Below are positions 36,900-45,337 of a stretch of DNA of 64,000 bases, one piece after another; position 1 is the stretch's first letter; each line of letters begins with the position of its first letter. The notes below the pieces were generated by a model that searched no databases, was not told the origin of the DNA, and was given only the letters and a program-made list of their open reading frames with translations. The stretch spans positions 1-64,000 of the forward strand of contig NZ_JABBFQ010000007.1 of assembly GCF_018494055.1 (NCBI RefSeq). Reading direction: 5' to 3'. Both the position numbers and the translations under genes were made by a program. This DNA is from Rosenbergiella epipactidis. GTDB taxonomy: Bacteria > Pseudomonadota > Gammaproteobacteria > Enterobacterales > Enterobacteriaceae.

Positions 36900-37931
36900 C
36901 TATTCGACCGTACGCTCGGCGTACATTTGAAGGGTAATTTCACCCTCTTCCGCTAGTTGGCGGAGTGTCGCCATAATATCCCGTCGTACCTGTTCAATTC
37001 GGCTGATAGGGATCGGCCCTAATCGCGTAGAGGTTTGTTCCAATTGCCCCACTTGGCGTTTAGGCATGATGCTGAACAATGCATCACGCAGCACCGGCTC
37101 GGCACCTTTCAATGCGATGGCCCACTCTTCAAGCGAAACCTCGTCGAACAGACGCTGTAAGGTCTCTTCGCTTTGACGGCTCAAGATGAAGAATTCATAC
37201 ATTTGGTCTTCGAGTGCCTTGAATAAGTCAGCATCGTGCTGTTTCATCTGCTCGAGTAATTGATTCTGCTGAGCCGGCAGACGATTAATGATATTTGCCG
37301 CATGGCGTGCGCCGGTAATGCGTGAGCCATGTTCGGAGATCGTGGTAATCCCGCGTTCGATCAACCGATCCAGTTCGGCAATCACATCGCGGTTAATGTC
37401 GTCTAGCCGCGCAATCTTGAACAGGATGTTATCTTGCTGCGCGTGGGGTTGCATCGCGAGAACCTCAGCCGCCACATCGGGGGGAAGAAAGGCTAAAAAG
37501 ATCGCTTGCAGTTGAACATGTTCTTGGCTAATTAAGGCTGACAGCTGTGAGGTATCCACCCACTGTAACCGTGCCATACGGTAGCGTATCGCATCGCCGT
37601 AAATATGGTTCATCACGCTGGTCGCGATCTCTTGGCCCAGTGACTTTTGCAAAATAGTCTGTAAATAAGCGCGCGATCCGCCATGGATACCACTTTGCTG
37701 ACGGTAATCATCGAAGAAGTGATTAAGCGCCTGATGGGCCTGCGACACTTTGACACCCTGTAGTCGTGCCATCGTTTCACTCAATACAATCACCTCCTCT
37801 CGGGAGAGCTTTTGCATCACCTGCGAAGCGGCATCCTCGCCAATACTGAGCAGAAGGATAGCGGCCTGCTCGACACTGTTACGTTGTCGGGTAAGCAAGG
37901 AGACGTTAGACGTTGTCGCGGGATCGGTCAT
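36900..37931 (-). CDS. fliG: Lateral flagellar rotor protein FliG
   Basis: FliG (343 aa; E. coli 331) is the rotor protein that receives torque from MotA. The N-terminal domain (QAAILLLSIGEDAASQVMQKLSREEV) docks on FliF, the middle domain contains EHVQLQAIFLAFLPPDVAAEVLAMQP, and the C-terminal domain has the charged torque helix (FILSRQSEETLQRLFDEVSLEEWAIALKGAEPVLRDALFSIMPKR). Its first 26 bp overlap the end of fliF, so translation is probably coupled. Confidence 0.95.
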   Translation of the reverse strand: MTDPATTSNVSLLTRQRNSVEQAAILLLSIGEDAASQVMQKLSREEVIVLSETMARLQGVKVSQAHQALNHFFDDYRQQSGIHGGSRAYLQTILQKSLGQEIATSVMNHIYGDAIRYRMARLQWVDTSQLSALISQEHVQLQAIFLAFLPPDVAAEVLAMQPHAQQDNILFKIARLDDINRDVIAELDRLIERGITTISEHGSRITGARHAANIINRLPAQQNQLLEQMKQHDADLFKALEDQMYEFFILSRQSEETLQRLFDEVSLEEWAIALKGAEPVLRDALFSIMPKRQVGQLEQTSTRLGPIPISRIEQVRRDIMATLRQLAEEGEITLQMYAERTVE

Positions 37932-39486
37932 TGCTGTTTATCCACTGTTTGATCACTTCAGCCACGCGGTCAGTTTCATTCGCCGCCAGCTGTTGTAAAT
38001 AACTTACTTTATCTTCGATGCCCGACGCACGAGGGGGCAGGTCGGCTTCATTGTCAAACTGATGTTTTTCACCCCCCGCCGCCGCCGTTTGGTCGGCATT
38101 AACGACATTATCCTTGGCTAAGGCCCCCGATCGCGCGCCCATAACACTTTTCATCGCCGGACGTAGAACAAAGAGGATCATCAGAATCACGACTGCTCCG
38201 ACCCCTCCCCAAATCGCCCAAAATTGGATATCCGGTTGTTGCCACCAGCTTAGGGTGGGAACGGACAGGGGGGCAGGAACGACAAAAGCAAGCTTATCAA
38301 GGGTTAAGGTATCGCCCCGCTTAGCGTCCAATCCGGCGGCATTTTCAAGCAAGCTTTTAAGCTGATCCAGCTGACTTTCCGACATTTTAGCTACCGTATC
38401 GGTGCCCGTATTCAACGCCACCGCAATCTGTAATCTGGCCAATTGTTGAACCGGATAGTTAATATGTTTGATTTGGTGGTCGTAGGCGTATTTACGTTGC
38501 GTTTGGCTAACGGAACGTTGGGATTTCTGCGGTTCTGCGCTATTTGATGTCTCAGTAGTGGGGCGATTGCTCAAGGTGCCTGGTACGCCAGTTGCCGCCG
38601 CTTGATCGCTGCTATCATTGTTGACTTGCTCTTCGAGTACCTTGGGATCGCCTTGATAGGTCTCTTGGGTTTCTTCGGTACGACGAAAATCGATCTCTGG
38701 CATCACCGTGACACGGTAATTCTTTTGCCCGACGGCTGAATCAAGCAGTTGCGTTAAGTTCTGAGTAATAGGTTGGCTGATGCTACGAATACTATCCGGT
38801 GAGATACTGGCGGTATCTTGCGTGGCTTCATTCAGTAGTGCACCAGTTTGGTCGACAATATGAATATTACTCGCCGTTAATCCTGGAACACTGCCGGCCA
38901 CCAGCTGCGTTATCGCCCGAACTTGCTGGCCGGTTAAACGAATACCGGGTGCCAAGGTCACCAATACTGAGGCACTGCTTGCCGGTTGAGTGGACAGTAC
39001 AAAACCGCTTTCGGCTTGAATCCCCAGATGTACCCGAGCCTCCTCAACCCCTTGCAGTGACATAATACTGCGTGCCAACTCCCCCTCTAACCCACGTTGA
39101 TAGCGGATATTTTGGATATATTGGCTGGCCCCCAGAACTTCATCTTTATCCATTAGCTCGAAACCGGGCGCGACGATCGGCTGGATATTCTTACTCGCCA
39201 AGACCATCCTAGCTCGAGCTAACAGTTTATCGGCAACTAAGACTTGGCCATTATCAGGATTAATACGAAAATCGATCTGTTCCGCGGCTAATGCACTGGC
39301 AACAGCATCATTGGGGACGCGCTGATGGGCGCCGTACAACGGCACATAATCTACCTGGCCACGCCATAATGTCGCGACGATAATCAGGGTTAACACCCCC
39401 CCAGCGGTGGCAAGTACCCACGGTTTTTTTAATAACTCTGGGGTGAGATTGCGTTTTGCAAACCACGCGCTAAATGAATCAAACAT
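37906..39486 (-). CDS. fliF: Lateral flagellar MS-ring protein FliF
   Basis: FliF (526 aa; Salmonella 560) forms the membrane-embedded MS-ring. It has an N-terminal membrane helix (about 24-43), ring-building motifs (YVPLYGAHQRVPNDAVASALAAEQIDFRI; RYQRGLEGELARSIMSLQGVEEARVHL; SVLVTLAPGIRLTGQQVRAITQLVAGSVPGL) and a second membrane helix near 433-452. The C-terminal tail that binds FliG follows. It lies 12 bp after fliE. Confidence 0.95.
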   Translation of the reverse strand: MFDSFSAWFAKRNLTPELLKKPWVLATAGGVLTLIIVATLWRGQVDYVPLYGAHQRVPNDAVASALAAEQIDFRINPDNGQVLVADKLLARARMVLASKNIQPIVAPGFELMDKDEVLGASQYIQNIRYQRGLEGELARSIMSLQGVEEARVHLGIQAESGFVLSTQPASSASVLVTLAPGIRLTGQQVRAITQLVAGSVPGLTASNIHIVDQTGALLNEATQDTASISPDSIRSISQPITQNLTQLLDSAVGQKNYRVTVMPEIDFRRTEETQETYQGDPKVLEEQVNNDSSDQAAATGVPGTLSNRPTTETSNSAEPQKSQRSVSQTQRKYAYDHQIKHINYPVQQLARLQIAVALNTGTDTVAKMSESQLDQLKSLLENAAGLDAKRGDTLTLDKLAFVVPAPLSVPTLSWWQQPDIQFWAIWGGVGAVVILMILFVLRPAMKSVMGARSGALAKDNVVNADQTAAAGGEKHQFDNEADLPPRASGIEDKVSYLQQLAANETDRVAEVIKQWINSNDRSRDNV

Positions 39487-39498
39487 GATGGCTCCGCA

Positions 39499-39813
39499 TC
39501 AGAGAGGGGTATTTAAGATGTCGTCTAGCGCACTCGTCAACTTGTTGCGCACTTGCAGTAACGCACTAAAGCTAATATTCGCTTGTTGGCTGGCGACCAT
39601 TGCCCCCGCCAAATCGTCACTTTGACCGGCGTTGATTGCTTGCTGCTGTTCACTTGCCGCGACCTGCAATTGATTCACCTGTCCAATCGCGTCAGCCAGT
39701 ACCGACTGAAAACTTTCGTTAGTATGATTTGCTGGCATAACAGGGGTTTGCGGGAAACGTTCTCCCCCCTGAAGGGCGGGGGAAAATAGTGAAAAGGTGG
39801 GATCAATACTCAT
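39499..39813 (-). CDS. fliE: Lateral hook-basal body protein FliE
   Basis: FliE (104 aa) links the MS-ring to the rod. The family pattern is visible: ESFQSVLADAIGQVNQLQVAASEQQQAINAG near 33, then DLAGAMVASQQANISFSALLQVRNKLTSALDDILNTPL at the end. It begins 21 bp after lafK and is the first structural gene of the fliEFGHIJ set. Confidence 0.93.
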   Translation of the reverse strand: MSIDPTFSLFSPALQGGERFPQTPVMPANHTNESFQSVLADAIGQVNQLQVAASEQQQAINAGQSDDLAGAMVASQQANISFSALLQVRNKLTSALDDILNTPL

Positions 39814-39834
39814 TTATCCATTCCTCCAAGGGAA

Positions 39835-40827
39835 TTAACGACATAAACCGGCTTGACGCATTGAGCTAAGGCGGTAACGTAACGCTCGCGGCGTAATGCC
39901 AAGCTTTTCGGCGGTCAACGTTTTGTTGCCGTTAAACTGTTTGAGGACGTCCAACACATATTGTTGTTCCACCTGCTTACCTAAGTCTCTAATTGCCGGA
40001 ATACTGTCGACCCCGCTGGTCGATATTGTTTGCGGTGGGCATGTCTCAGGTAGTCCAAGATCTTCACTGGTCAGGCTAGCGCCCTGGCAGAGGATCAGAC
40101 CGCGCTGCACTTTATTTTCCAGTTCTCGAACATTACCGGGCCAGTCATAGCGCAGTAATGCCTGTTTAACCGAGGCAGGAACCGTAATCTCTGATGAGGT
40201 AAACGCCCGATACTTCTGCATAAAATGATTCACTAAAGGCAGAATATCTTCAGGGCGTTCGCGTAACGGCGCAATGGTAATGGGTAAAACGGCGAGTCGA
40301 TAGAAAAGATCTTGCCGAAACCGCCCTTCTTTCACCGCGAGCGGAATATCTTGGTGTGTCGCTGCAATCACTCTGACGTTAAGCTTAATACGCCGAGTGC
40401 TTCCCAGCCGCTCGACTTCCTGCTCTTGCAAGACTCGCAGTAGCTTAACTTGCAGTGCTAATGGCATATCCCCAATTTCATCGAGGAGTAAGGTTCCACC
40501 GTTCGCTTGTTCGAATTTGCCGGGCATGGTTTGAACAGCCCCCGTAAAGGCACCCTTCTCATAACCAAACAAGGTAGCCTCTAATAAACTTTCGGGGATA
40601 GCCGCGCAGTTAACGCCGATATAGGGTGCGGAGGCCGCTGCGCCGAATTGTTGTCGATGGATGTAACGAGCAATACACTCTTTGCCGGTGCCCGATTCAC
40701 CGTAAATCAGCACAGGCACACTCACCTTGGCTATTTTTTCAGCTAGGCGTAAAGTGTCGATACTCTTTGCAGCGCATGAAATAAGATCAGCATCAGCAGT
40801 ATTTATCCCAGAAGAATAAGTACTCAT
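39835..40827 (-). CDS. lafK: LafK, sigma-54-dependent activator of the lateral flagellum
   Basis: The 330-aa protein is an enhancer-binding protein related to FlrA/FleQ. The AAA+ domain starts almost at the N-terminus: Walker A GESGTGKE (43-50), the sigma-54 contact loop GAFTGA (92-97), Walker B GTLLLDEIGD (111-120), then RRDL-type sensor sequence and YDWPGNVRELENKVQR. The C-terminus is a Fis-type helix-turn-helix (NKTLTAEKLGITPRALRYRL). There is no receiver or FleQ-type N-terminal domain, so activity is probably set by expression or partner proteins. The two sigma-54 promoters in this locus are likely targets. Confidence 0.93.
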   Translation of the reverse strand: MSTYSSGINTADADLISCAAKSIDTLRLAEKIAKVSVPVLIYGESGTGKECIARYIHRQQFGAAASAPYIGVNCAAIPESLLEATLFGYEKGAFTGAVQTMPGKFEQANGGTLLLDEIGDMPLALQVKLLRVLQEQEVERLGSTRRIKLNVRVIAATHQDIPLAVKEGRFRQDLFYRLAVLPITIAPLRERPEDILPLVNHFMQKYRAFTSSEITVPASVKQALLRYDWPGNVRELENKVQRGLILCQGASLTSEDLGLPETCPPQTISTSGVDSIPAIRDLGKQVEQQYVLDVLKQFNGNKTLTAEKLGITPRALRYRLSSMRQAGLCR

Positions 40828-41135
40828 TGATATTTCCCAAGTGTAAAGTAAATGTTTTGCTAATTTTTATTTATATTTAAAATTAACAATGACAAATTTA
40901 TCTGTTCGATTTATAGGCAAACCTCTACGTAAGAGGACACTTTTCTTGTTTATAATTTATTATTATTGGCGATAATTTATTCATAAACAGGTCTTCTTGC
41001 CGGATATCGCCGGATTTCTGACCGAAAATCGATGTTTTTTAGATCAATTTTCCGGAATCTTCTGATACAAATCTAAACAAAACCCTTGCAAGCCGCAACC
41101 AATATCTCATAATATTATTAATAATTCCTTATGAA
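40828..41135. promoter_or_regulatory. AT-rich divergent control region between lafK and fliM
   Basis: The 308-bp gap is strongly A/T-rich compared with its surroundings and separates the divergent lafK and fliM operons. It holds an imperfect palindrome (GAAAATCGAT 41024-41033 and ATCAATTTTC 41043-41052, 9-bp spacer). It also has a 7-bp inverted pair TGTTTAT / ATAAACA at about 40948 and 40983. No sigma-54 element with correct spacing is present. It is the likely entry point for outside regulation, since lafK is the top regulator in the locus. Confidence 0.6.
41086..41113 (+). promoter_or_regulatory. Possible sigma-70 promoter of the fliM operon
   Basis: TTGCAA (41086-41091) and CATAAT (41108-41113) are separated by 16 bp and lie 22 bp before the fliM ATG. 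Matches to the consensus are 4/6 and 5/6. The region is A/T-rich, so chance matches are possible. Confidence 0.4.
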
Positions 41136-42035
41136 ATGCTTAGTATTGCTTATCAGATACAGCATCAGAACGCCGGACAGAACATGGTTTTCGCTAAAGA
41201 TACACTGAAAAAACTAAACATTGACGGCGAGGATAACGTGCTACCTCTGGCGGTCAGTCAGCTTGGTAAGCCTTGGCATAAGCTCGCAGAACATATTAAT
41301 AAAAATTATGATAATTTCGATGCGAGCGTCAGTCGTTATTTTTTAAATAAATTCAGAATTAATACTTCGCTAGCTAATATTATTTTTTCTATCGAAGAAA
41401 ATAAGAAATGCCACCAACTTTATTCCTGCTCTGCTGGAAAAATAGCCTTCGAAATAGACCGACCTTTATTACTGACATTATTAAATGACTTTTATGGCGT
41501 CACCGATAGCGCTGACCTGAACGAGACGAATGAGATCACTCAGACAGAGTTACGGTTGCAAGAGCGGCTTGGAGATGAGATCAGTCAAATATTTTTGACG
41601 CCCGAGGTGGTTGGGTTACCTATTCGCTTACAGCCCCATCATAACCAGCAACACAGCCATTGGGCTTGGTCTCTCTCCTTTCAACTTCGCAGCTACCCAC
41701 AAGGTGTCATCACGTTACATTTTGATCATCAACTGATTGATCAGATGTTAAGTGGTTTACGCCAAGAGAATGAACAGCCTGTGCACACGACTCTATCCGG
41801 CGACCAGTTGGAACGTCAATTGCGGCGGGTTCCCTTTACCTTAACGGCCCAGCTGGCGAGTGTTGAAACAACGCTGGAACGCCTGCTGTCCTTACAGGTT
41901 GAAGAGGTTTTGCCTATTTTTCTGAATGAGTCAGTGCCGGTTATTTTAGGCGATGAAGTCCTCTTCCAAGCTAAAGTTTCTGAGCATCAAGGTCAGCTCG
42001 TCTTGTCAGATTTTATTGATCATTACAGCAGGTAA
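41136..42035 (+). CDS. fliM: Lateral flagellar switch protein FliM, without CheY-binding N-terminus
   Basis: The 299-aa protein is a divergent FliM. The C-terminal SpoA/FliN-like domain is clear (LRRVPFTLTAQLASVETTLERLLSLQVEEVLPIFLNESVPVIL, about 228-270). The middle domain follows the FliM pattern (ETNEITQTELRLQERLGDEISQIF near 130). The EIDALL CheY-binding peptide found at the start of primary FliM is absent, and none appears in the in-frame codons upstream. No ribosome site precedes ATG 41136; ATG 41184 is an alternative start. It heads fliMNPQR-flhBA. Confidence 0.88.
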   Translation: MLSIAYQIQHQNAGQNMVFAKDTLKKLNIDGEDNVLPLAVSQLGKPWHKLAEHINKNYDNFDASVSRYFLNKFRINTSLANIIFSIEENKKCHQLYSCSAGKIAFEIDRPLLLTLLNDFYGVTDSADLNETNEITQTELRLQERLGDEISQIFLTPEVVGLPIRLQPHHNQQHSHWAWSLSFQLRSYPQGVITLHFDHQLIDQMLSGLRQENEQPVHTTLSGDQLERQLRRVPFTLTAQLASVETTLERLLSLQVEEVLPIFLNESVPVILGDEVLFQAKVSEHQGQLVLSDFIDHYSR

Positions 42036-42041
42036 CGCAGT

Positions 42042-42422
42042 ATGAACTACGATAATAATACGACGCCGTCCGCGTTTAATTTGGACGATATTCACTTGGA
42101 TGATCTTAGCCCGCAAGTGACAGATACCGGCTCACCTACCGACTACGCACAACAAAAAGCCGATGAGCGTAAACGGCAGCTTTTTAACCGAATTCCCCTT
42201 ACCTTAACGCTTGAAGTGGCCTCGGTGAATGTCTCCCTCGCCGAGTTATTGGCGATCGATAACAGTTCAGTCATTGAATTAAATAAGATGGCAGGAGAGC
42301 CGCTTGATTTAAAAGTTAACGGCGTGCTGTTTGGTAAAGCCGAGGTCGTGGTGGTAAATGATAAGTATGGCTTACGTATTATCGAGTTTACTGGACAATC
42401 GTTGAGTGATCTAACGTCATGA
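42042..42422 (+). CDS. fliN: Lateral flagellar switch protein FliN
   Basis: FliN (126 aa) forms the base of the C-ring. The C-terminal SpoA domain is well conserved (IPLTLTLEVASVNVSLAELLAIDNSSVIELNKMAGEPLDLKVNGVLFGKAEVVVVNDKYGLRI). The N-terminal 45 residues are acidic and variable. It begins 6 bp after fliM and overlaps fliP by 4 bp. Confidence 0.94.
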   Translation: MNYDNNTTPSAFNLDDIHLDDLSPQVTDTGSPTDYAQQKADERKRQLFNRIPLTLTLEVASVNVSLAELLAIDNSSVIELNKMAGEPLDLKVNGVLFGKAEVVVVNDKYGLRIIEFTGQSLSDLTS

Positions 42423-43168
42423 AGCTGACTGCCAACGCTGGTTGCTTTCTGGCCAGTATCGGGCTGTTAGCCTCTGCCCCACTCTTTGCCGCCGAACCAG
42501 GATTAACCCTGTTCAGTACACAAGCGGCCAATGGTTCACAGCAATTTAGTGTCAATATTGAAGTGCTGGTGCTGATGACCCTGCTCGGTTTATTGCCGAT
42601 CATGGTATTGATGATGACCAGTTTTACCCGCTTTATTATCGTGTTAGCGATTTTGCGCCAAGCATTAGGGTTACAGCAAACGCCGCCGAACAAAGTTCTC
42701 ACGGGTATCGCACTATGTCTTACTTTGTTGGTGATGCGCCCCGTTTGGACCACCATCAATCAACAGGCTTTTCAGCCTTATCAAGCACAACAGATTTCAT
42801 TAACCGATGCCCTGCAGCGCGCCAGTGACCCTTTGAAGAAATTTATGCTCGCGCAAACCAGTAAACCAGCGCTCGCGCAGATTATGAGTATCGCGAAAGT
42901 CAGCGGTAATCCCGAAGATCAGGATCTTACGATCATCACCCCCGCTTATCTGCTGAGTGAGCTAAAAACCGCCTTCCAGATTGGCTTTATGATCTATCTG
43001 CCTTTCTTGGTTATCGACCTGATCGTCTCGAGTATTTTGATGGCGATGGGGATGATGATGCTATCGCCTATGGTCGTCTCCTTACCCTTTAAACTGCTGC
43101 TGTTTGTTTTATGTGATGGGTGGACATTAATTACCGGTACGCTTACACACAGTATTCAGGGGTTTTAA
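42419..43168 (+). CDS. fliP: Lateral flagellar export gate protein FliP
   Basis: FliP (249 aa) forms the core of the export gate with FliQ and FliR. A cleavable signal (ends near LFA) precedes the family motifs: VLMTLLGLLPIMVLMMTSFTRFIIVLAILRQALGLQQTPPNKVLTGIAL and LKTAFQIGFMIYLPFLVIDLIVSSILMAMGMMMLSPMVVSLPFKLLLFVL. The usual upstream fliO is missing: fliN runs straight into fliP. Confidence 0.95.
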   Translation: MKLTANAGCFLASIGLLASAPLFAAEPGLTLFSTQAANGSQQFSVNIEVLVLMTLLGLLPIMVLMMTSFTRFIIVLAILRQALGLQQTPPNKVLTGIALCLTLLVMRPVWTTINQQAFQPYQAQQISLTDALQRASDPLKKFMLAQTSKPALAQIMSIAKVSGNPEDQDLTIITPAYLLSELKTAFQIGFMIYLPFLVIDLIVSSILMAMGMMMLSPMVVSLPFKLLLFVLCDGWTLITGTLTHSIQGF

Positions 43169-43169
43169 G

Positions 43170-43442
43170 ATGTTTACGCTGGATAGTATTAGCGATCAGA
43201 TGGGAGGTGCCATTCAACTGGTCCTGCTCATTTCAGCCGTCATTATCTTGCCCGGTCTCGTCGTCGGCCTTTGTGTCAGTATCTTCCAAGCGGCGACACA
43301 AATTAACGAACAGACGCTCAGTTTTCTACCGCGATTAGTGGTGACACTCCTGGTATTAATCGTCGCGGGGAAGTGGATATTGATCAAATTGATCGATTTT
43401 ACGGAGTTATTGTTCCATCAAGCGGGTTCCCTGACTGGGTAG
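43170..43442 (+). CDS. fliQ: Lateral flagellar export gate protein FliQ
   Basis: FliQ (90 aa) has two membrane helices and the conserved AATQINEQTLSFLPRLV loop (about 47-63), plus LPGLVVGLCVSIFQ. It is part of the FliPQR gate. It begins 1 bp after the fliP stop and ends 4 bp before fliR. Confidence 0.94.
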   Translation: MFTLDSISDQMGGAIQLVLLISAVIILPGLVVGLCVSIFQAATQINEQTLSFLPRLVVTLLVLIVAGKWILIKLIDFTELLFHQAGSLTG

Positions 43443-43446
43443 CAGC

Positions 43447-44232
43447 ATGTTGGACTTAACGGGCTTCTACAGTCATCTCCTTACCCTATTATTGCCTTGG
43501 GTGCGCATACTCGCCTTTCTACAGTTCAGCCCCCTCGCCGAAAGCGCACTGATCTCGCGAAAAGTTCGGTTACTCCTCTCTCTTGTGCTCACCGCGCTTA
43601 TTGGCCCATTACTCACGCTCCCGCCCTTACCCCCGCTACTCTCGACCACTCTGTTGATACTTGTCGCAGAACAGATCGGCTGGGGGGCGATTTTTGGTCA
43701 ACTGCTTCAGTTCGCCTTCTCGTCGTTACAAACGGCAGGGCAAATTATTGCGATGAATATGGGCTTATCGATGGCAGTTCAGAACGATCCGGTGAATGGC
43801 ACAAGTAATACCTTGGTGGCACAACTGTTCAACTTAACGGCGATCCTGATTTTCTTTGCGGCAAACGGGCACTTACTGCTGATCACTATCTTATACAAAG
43901 GCTTTATCTATTGGCCTATCGGCGCTGCCTTAAGTTGGCCCAGCTTACAGGTGCTGATCAGTAGTTTTGGCTGGATTATCTCTGCAGCGGTAATTATTGC
44001 ACTGCCTTCGACGATCATTATGTTGCTCATTCAAGGCGTATTTGGCTTACTCAATAAGGTTTCGCCAAGCCTTAATTTATTCTCGCTGGGCTTTCCGCTC
44101 GCAACCTTGGCCGGTATTGTCAGTATTGCTTTATTGATCCCGTCCTTGTCTGAACATTACCTATCGTTGACTAACCAAATTATTCACCAGTTCGATCTGT
44201 TGCGAGGGGCCAATGTCTCAAGCCAGCGATAA
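43447..44232 (+). CDS. fliR: Lateral flagellar export gate protein FliR
   Basis: FliR (261 aa) is the polytopic third component of the FliPQR gate. Family segments include VRILAFLQFSPLAESALISRKVRLLLSLVLTALI near 18 and GQIIAMNMGLSMAVQNDPVNGTSNTLVAQLF near 97, with NKVSPSLNLFSLGFPL near 206. Its last 20 bp overlap the start of flhB, which suggests coupled translation; FliR-FlhB fusions are known in some bacteria. Confidence 0.94.
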   Translation: MLDLTGFYSHLLTLLLPWVRILAFLQFSPLAESALISRKVRLLLSLVLTALIGPLLTLPPLPPLLSTTLLILVAEQIGWGAIFGQLLQFAFSSLQTAGQIIAMNMGLSMAVQNDPVNGTSNTLVAQLFNLTAILIFFAANGHLLLITILYKGFIYWPIGAALSWPSLQVLISSFGWIISAAVIIALPSTIIMLLIQGVFGLLNKVSPSLNLFSLGFPLATLAGIVSIALLIPSLSEHYLSLTNQIIHQFDLLRGANVSSQR

Positions 44233-45337
44233 AACGGAAAAAGCGACCCCGAGTAAACTCAAAAAGGCTCGTGAAAAAGGGGATACTGGCCGTGCGAAAG
44301 AGCTCTCCTCTGCGGCGTCCTTAGCGGTCGCCTTCGCCACCTTAATAGTGTTAACGCCATGGTATTGGCATCTGATTGCTGAATTATTTCAGCGCCTCCC
44401 TCAGTACCGGGTCGCCCCGTATTCAAACGAGGAACTACTCTCCTTAGTGGGCAGCGGCCTGCATACCGTACTGATGATAGTGCTCAGTTTTTGTATCGTG
44501 CCCTTGGCCGGAAGCGTAGTCGCACTCTTTAGCGGCGGGTGGATCTTTAGCCTGCCTAAGCTACTGCCCGATATTAAACGCCTCAATCCCCTCACGGGAA
44601 TTGCACGCCTTGTCGCCTTAGATAACCTGATCGAGTTAAGTAAGGTGATGGTGAAGAGCATCATCATCTTGGTGATGTTAGTCATCCTGCTGCGCCATGC
44701 CCTACCTGAGATCATGTTGCTGTCTCGCCTAAGCTGGCCAACAGTGCTCTCCACAGGACTGCTGTTAGCAGTGAAGCTTTTTGGTTATTTTGTGGTACTG
44801 ATGGTGGGCTTTGCGCTGGTTGAGTGGCCATTAAGCCGCTACCAATTCCAGCGTAAGATGCGCATGAGCCGCCAAGAAGTCAAAGACGAATTTAAAAATA
44901 CAGAAGGTAACCCGCAGATTAAAGGGCGTTTACGACAGCTACAGCGGCAGATAGCCCAAGGTCAATTACGTCAAAGCGTCCCACAAGCCAATGTGATTAT
45001 TACGAACCCTACTCATTATGCTGTGGCGTTAAAATACGATCCGCAAGCTGCCGCCGCCCCCTATGTCGTCGCGAAAGGTATCGATGATCTCGCGCTGTTT
45101 ATCCGGCAGTTGGGGCAAGAGCATGCGATTGAGGTGGTCGAGTTTCCACCATTGGCCCGTGCGGTATACGCCTCAACGCGAGTAAATCAACAAATCCCCC
45201 ATCAGCTGTATCAGGCCATCGCCCATGTCTTGACCTATGTCATGCAGTTACGCCGTTGGCGGGAAGATCACACATTACAAAAACCAAAAATAAATAAAAC
45301 CTTAACGCTGCCAGCCGAAGGACAATTTAGTGAATAA
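44213..45337 (+). CDS. flhB: Lateral flagellar export switch protein FlhB
   Basis: FlhB (374 aa) controls the switch from rod/hook to filament export. The N-terminus (DKTEKATPSKLKKAREKG) is typical, four membrane helices follow to about residue 205, and the self-cleaving NPTH is at 265-268 (VIITNPTHYAVALKY). The cytoplasmic domain after it is conserved (VVAKGIDDLALFIRQLGQEHAIEVVEFPPLARAVY). It overlaps fliR by 20 bp and flhA by 8 bp. Confidence 0.95.
   Translation: MSQASDKTEKATPSKLKKAREKGDTGRAKELSSAASLAVAFATLIVLTPWYWHLIAELFQRLPQYRVAPYSNEELLSLVGSGLHTVLMIVLSFCIVPLAGSVVALFSGGWIFSLPKLLPDIKRLNPLTGIARLVALDNLIELSKVMVKSIIILVMLVILLRHALPEIMLLSRLSWPTVLSTGLLLAVKLFGYFVVLMVGFALVEWPLSRYQFQRKMRMSRQEVKDEFKNTEGNPQIKGRLRQLQRQIAQGQLRQSVPQANVIITNPTHYAVALKYDPQAAAAPYVVAKGIDDLALFIRQLGQEHAIEVVEFPPLARAVYASTRVNQQIPHQLYQAIAHVLTYVMQLRRWREDHTLQKPKINKTLTLPAEGQFSE

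Noticed and set aside
41088-41102. Sigma-54-like bases TTGGTTGCGGCTTGC on the minus strand upstream of lafK
   Set aside because: The GG and GC are 9 bp apart rather than 10, a spacing sigma-54 does not tolerate.
42388-42759. 123-codon open frame antisense to fliN/fliP
   Set aside because: Antisense to conserved export genes, with no start signal or family likeness.
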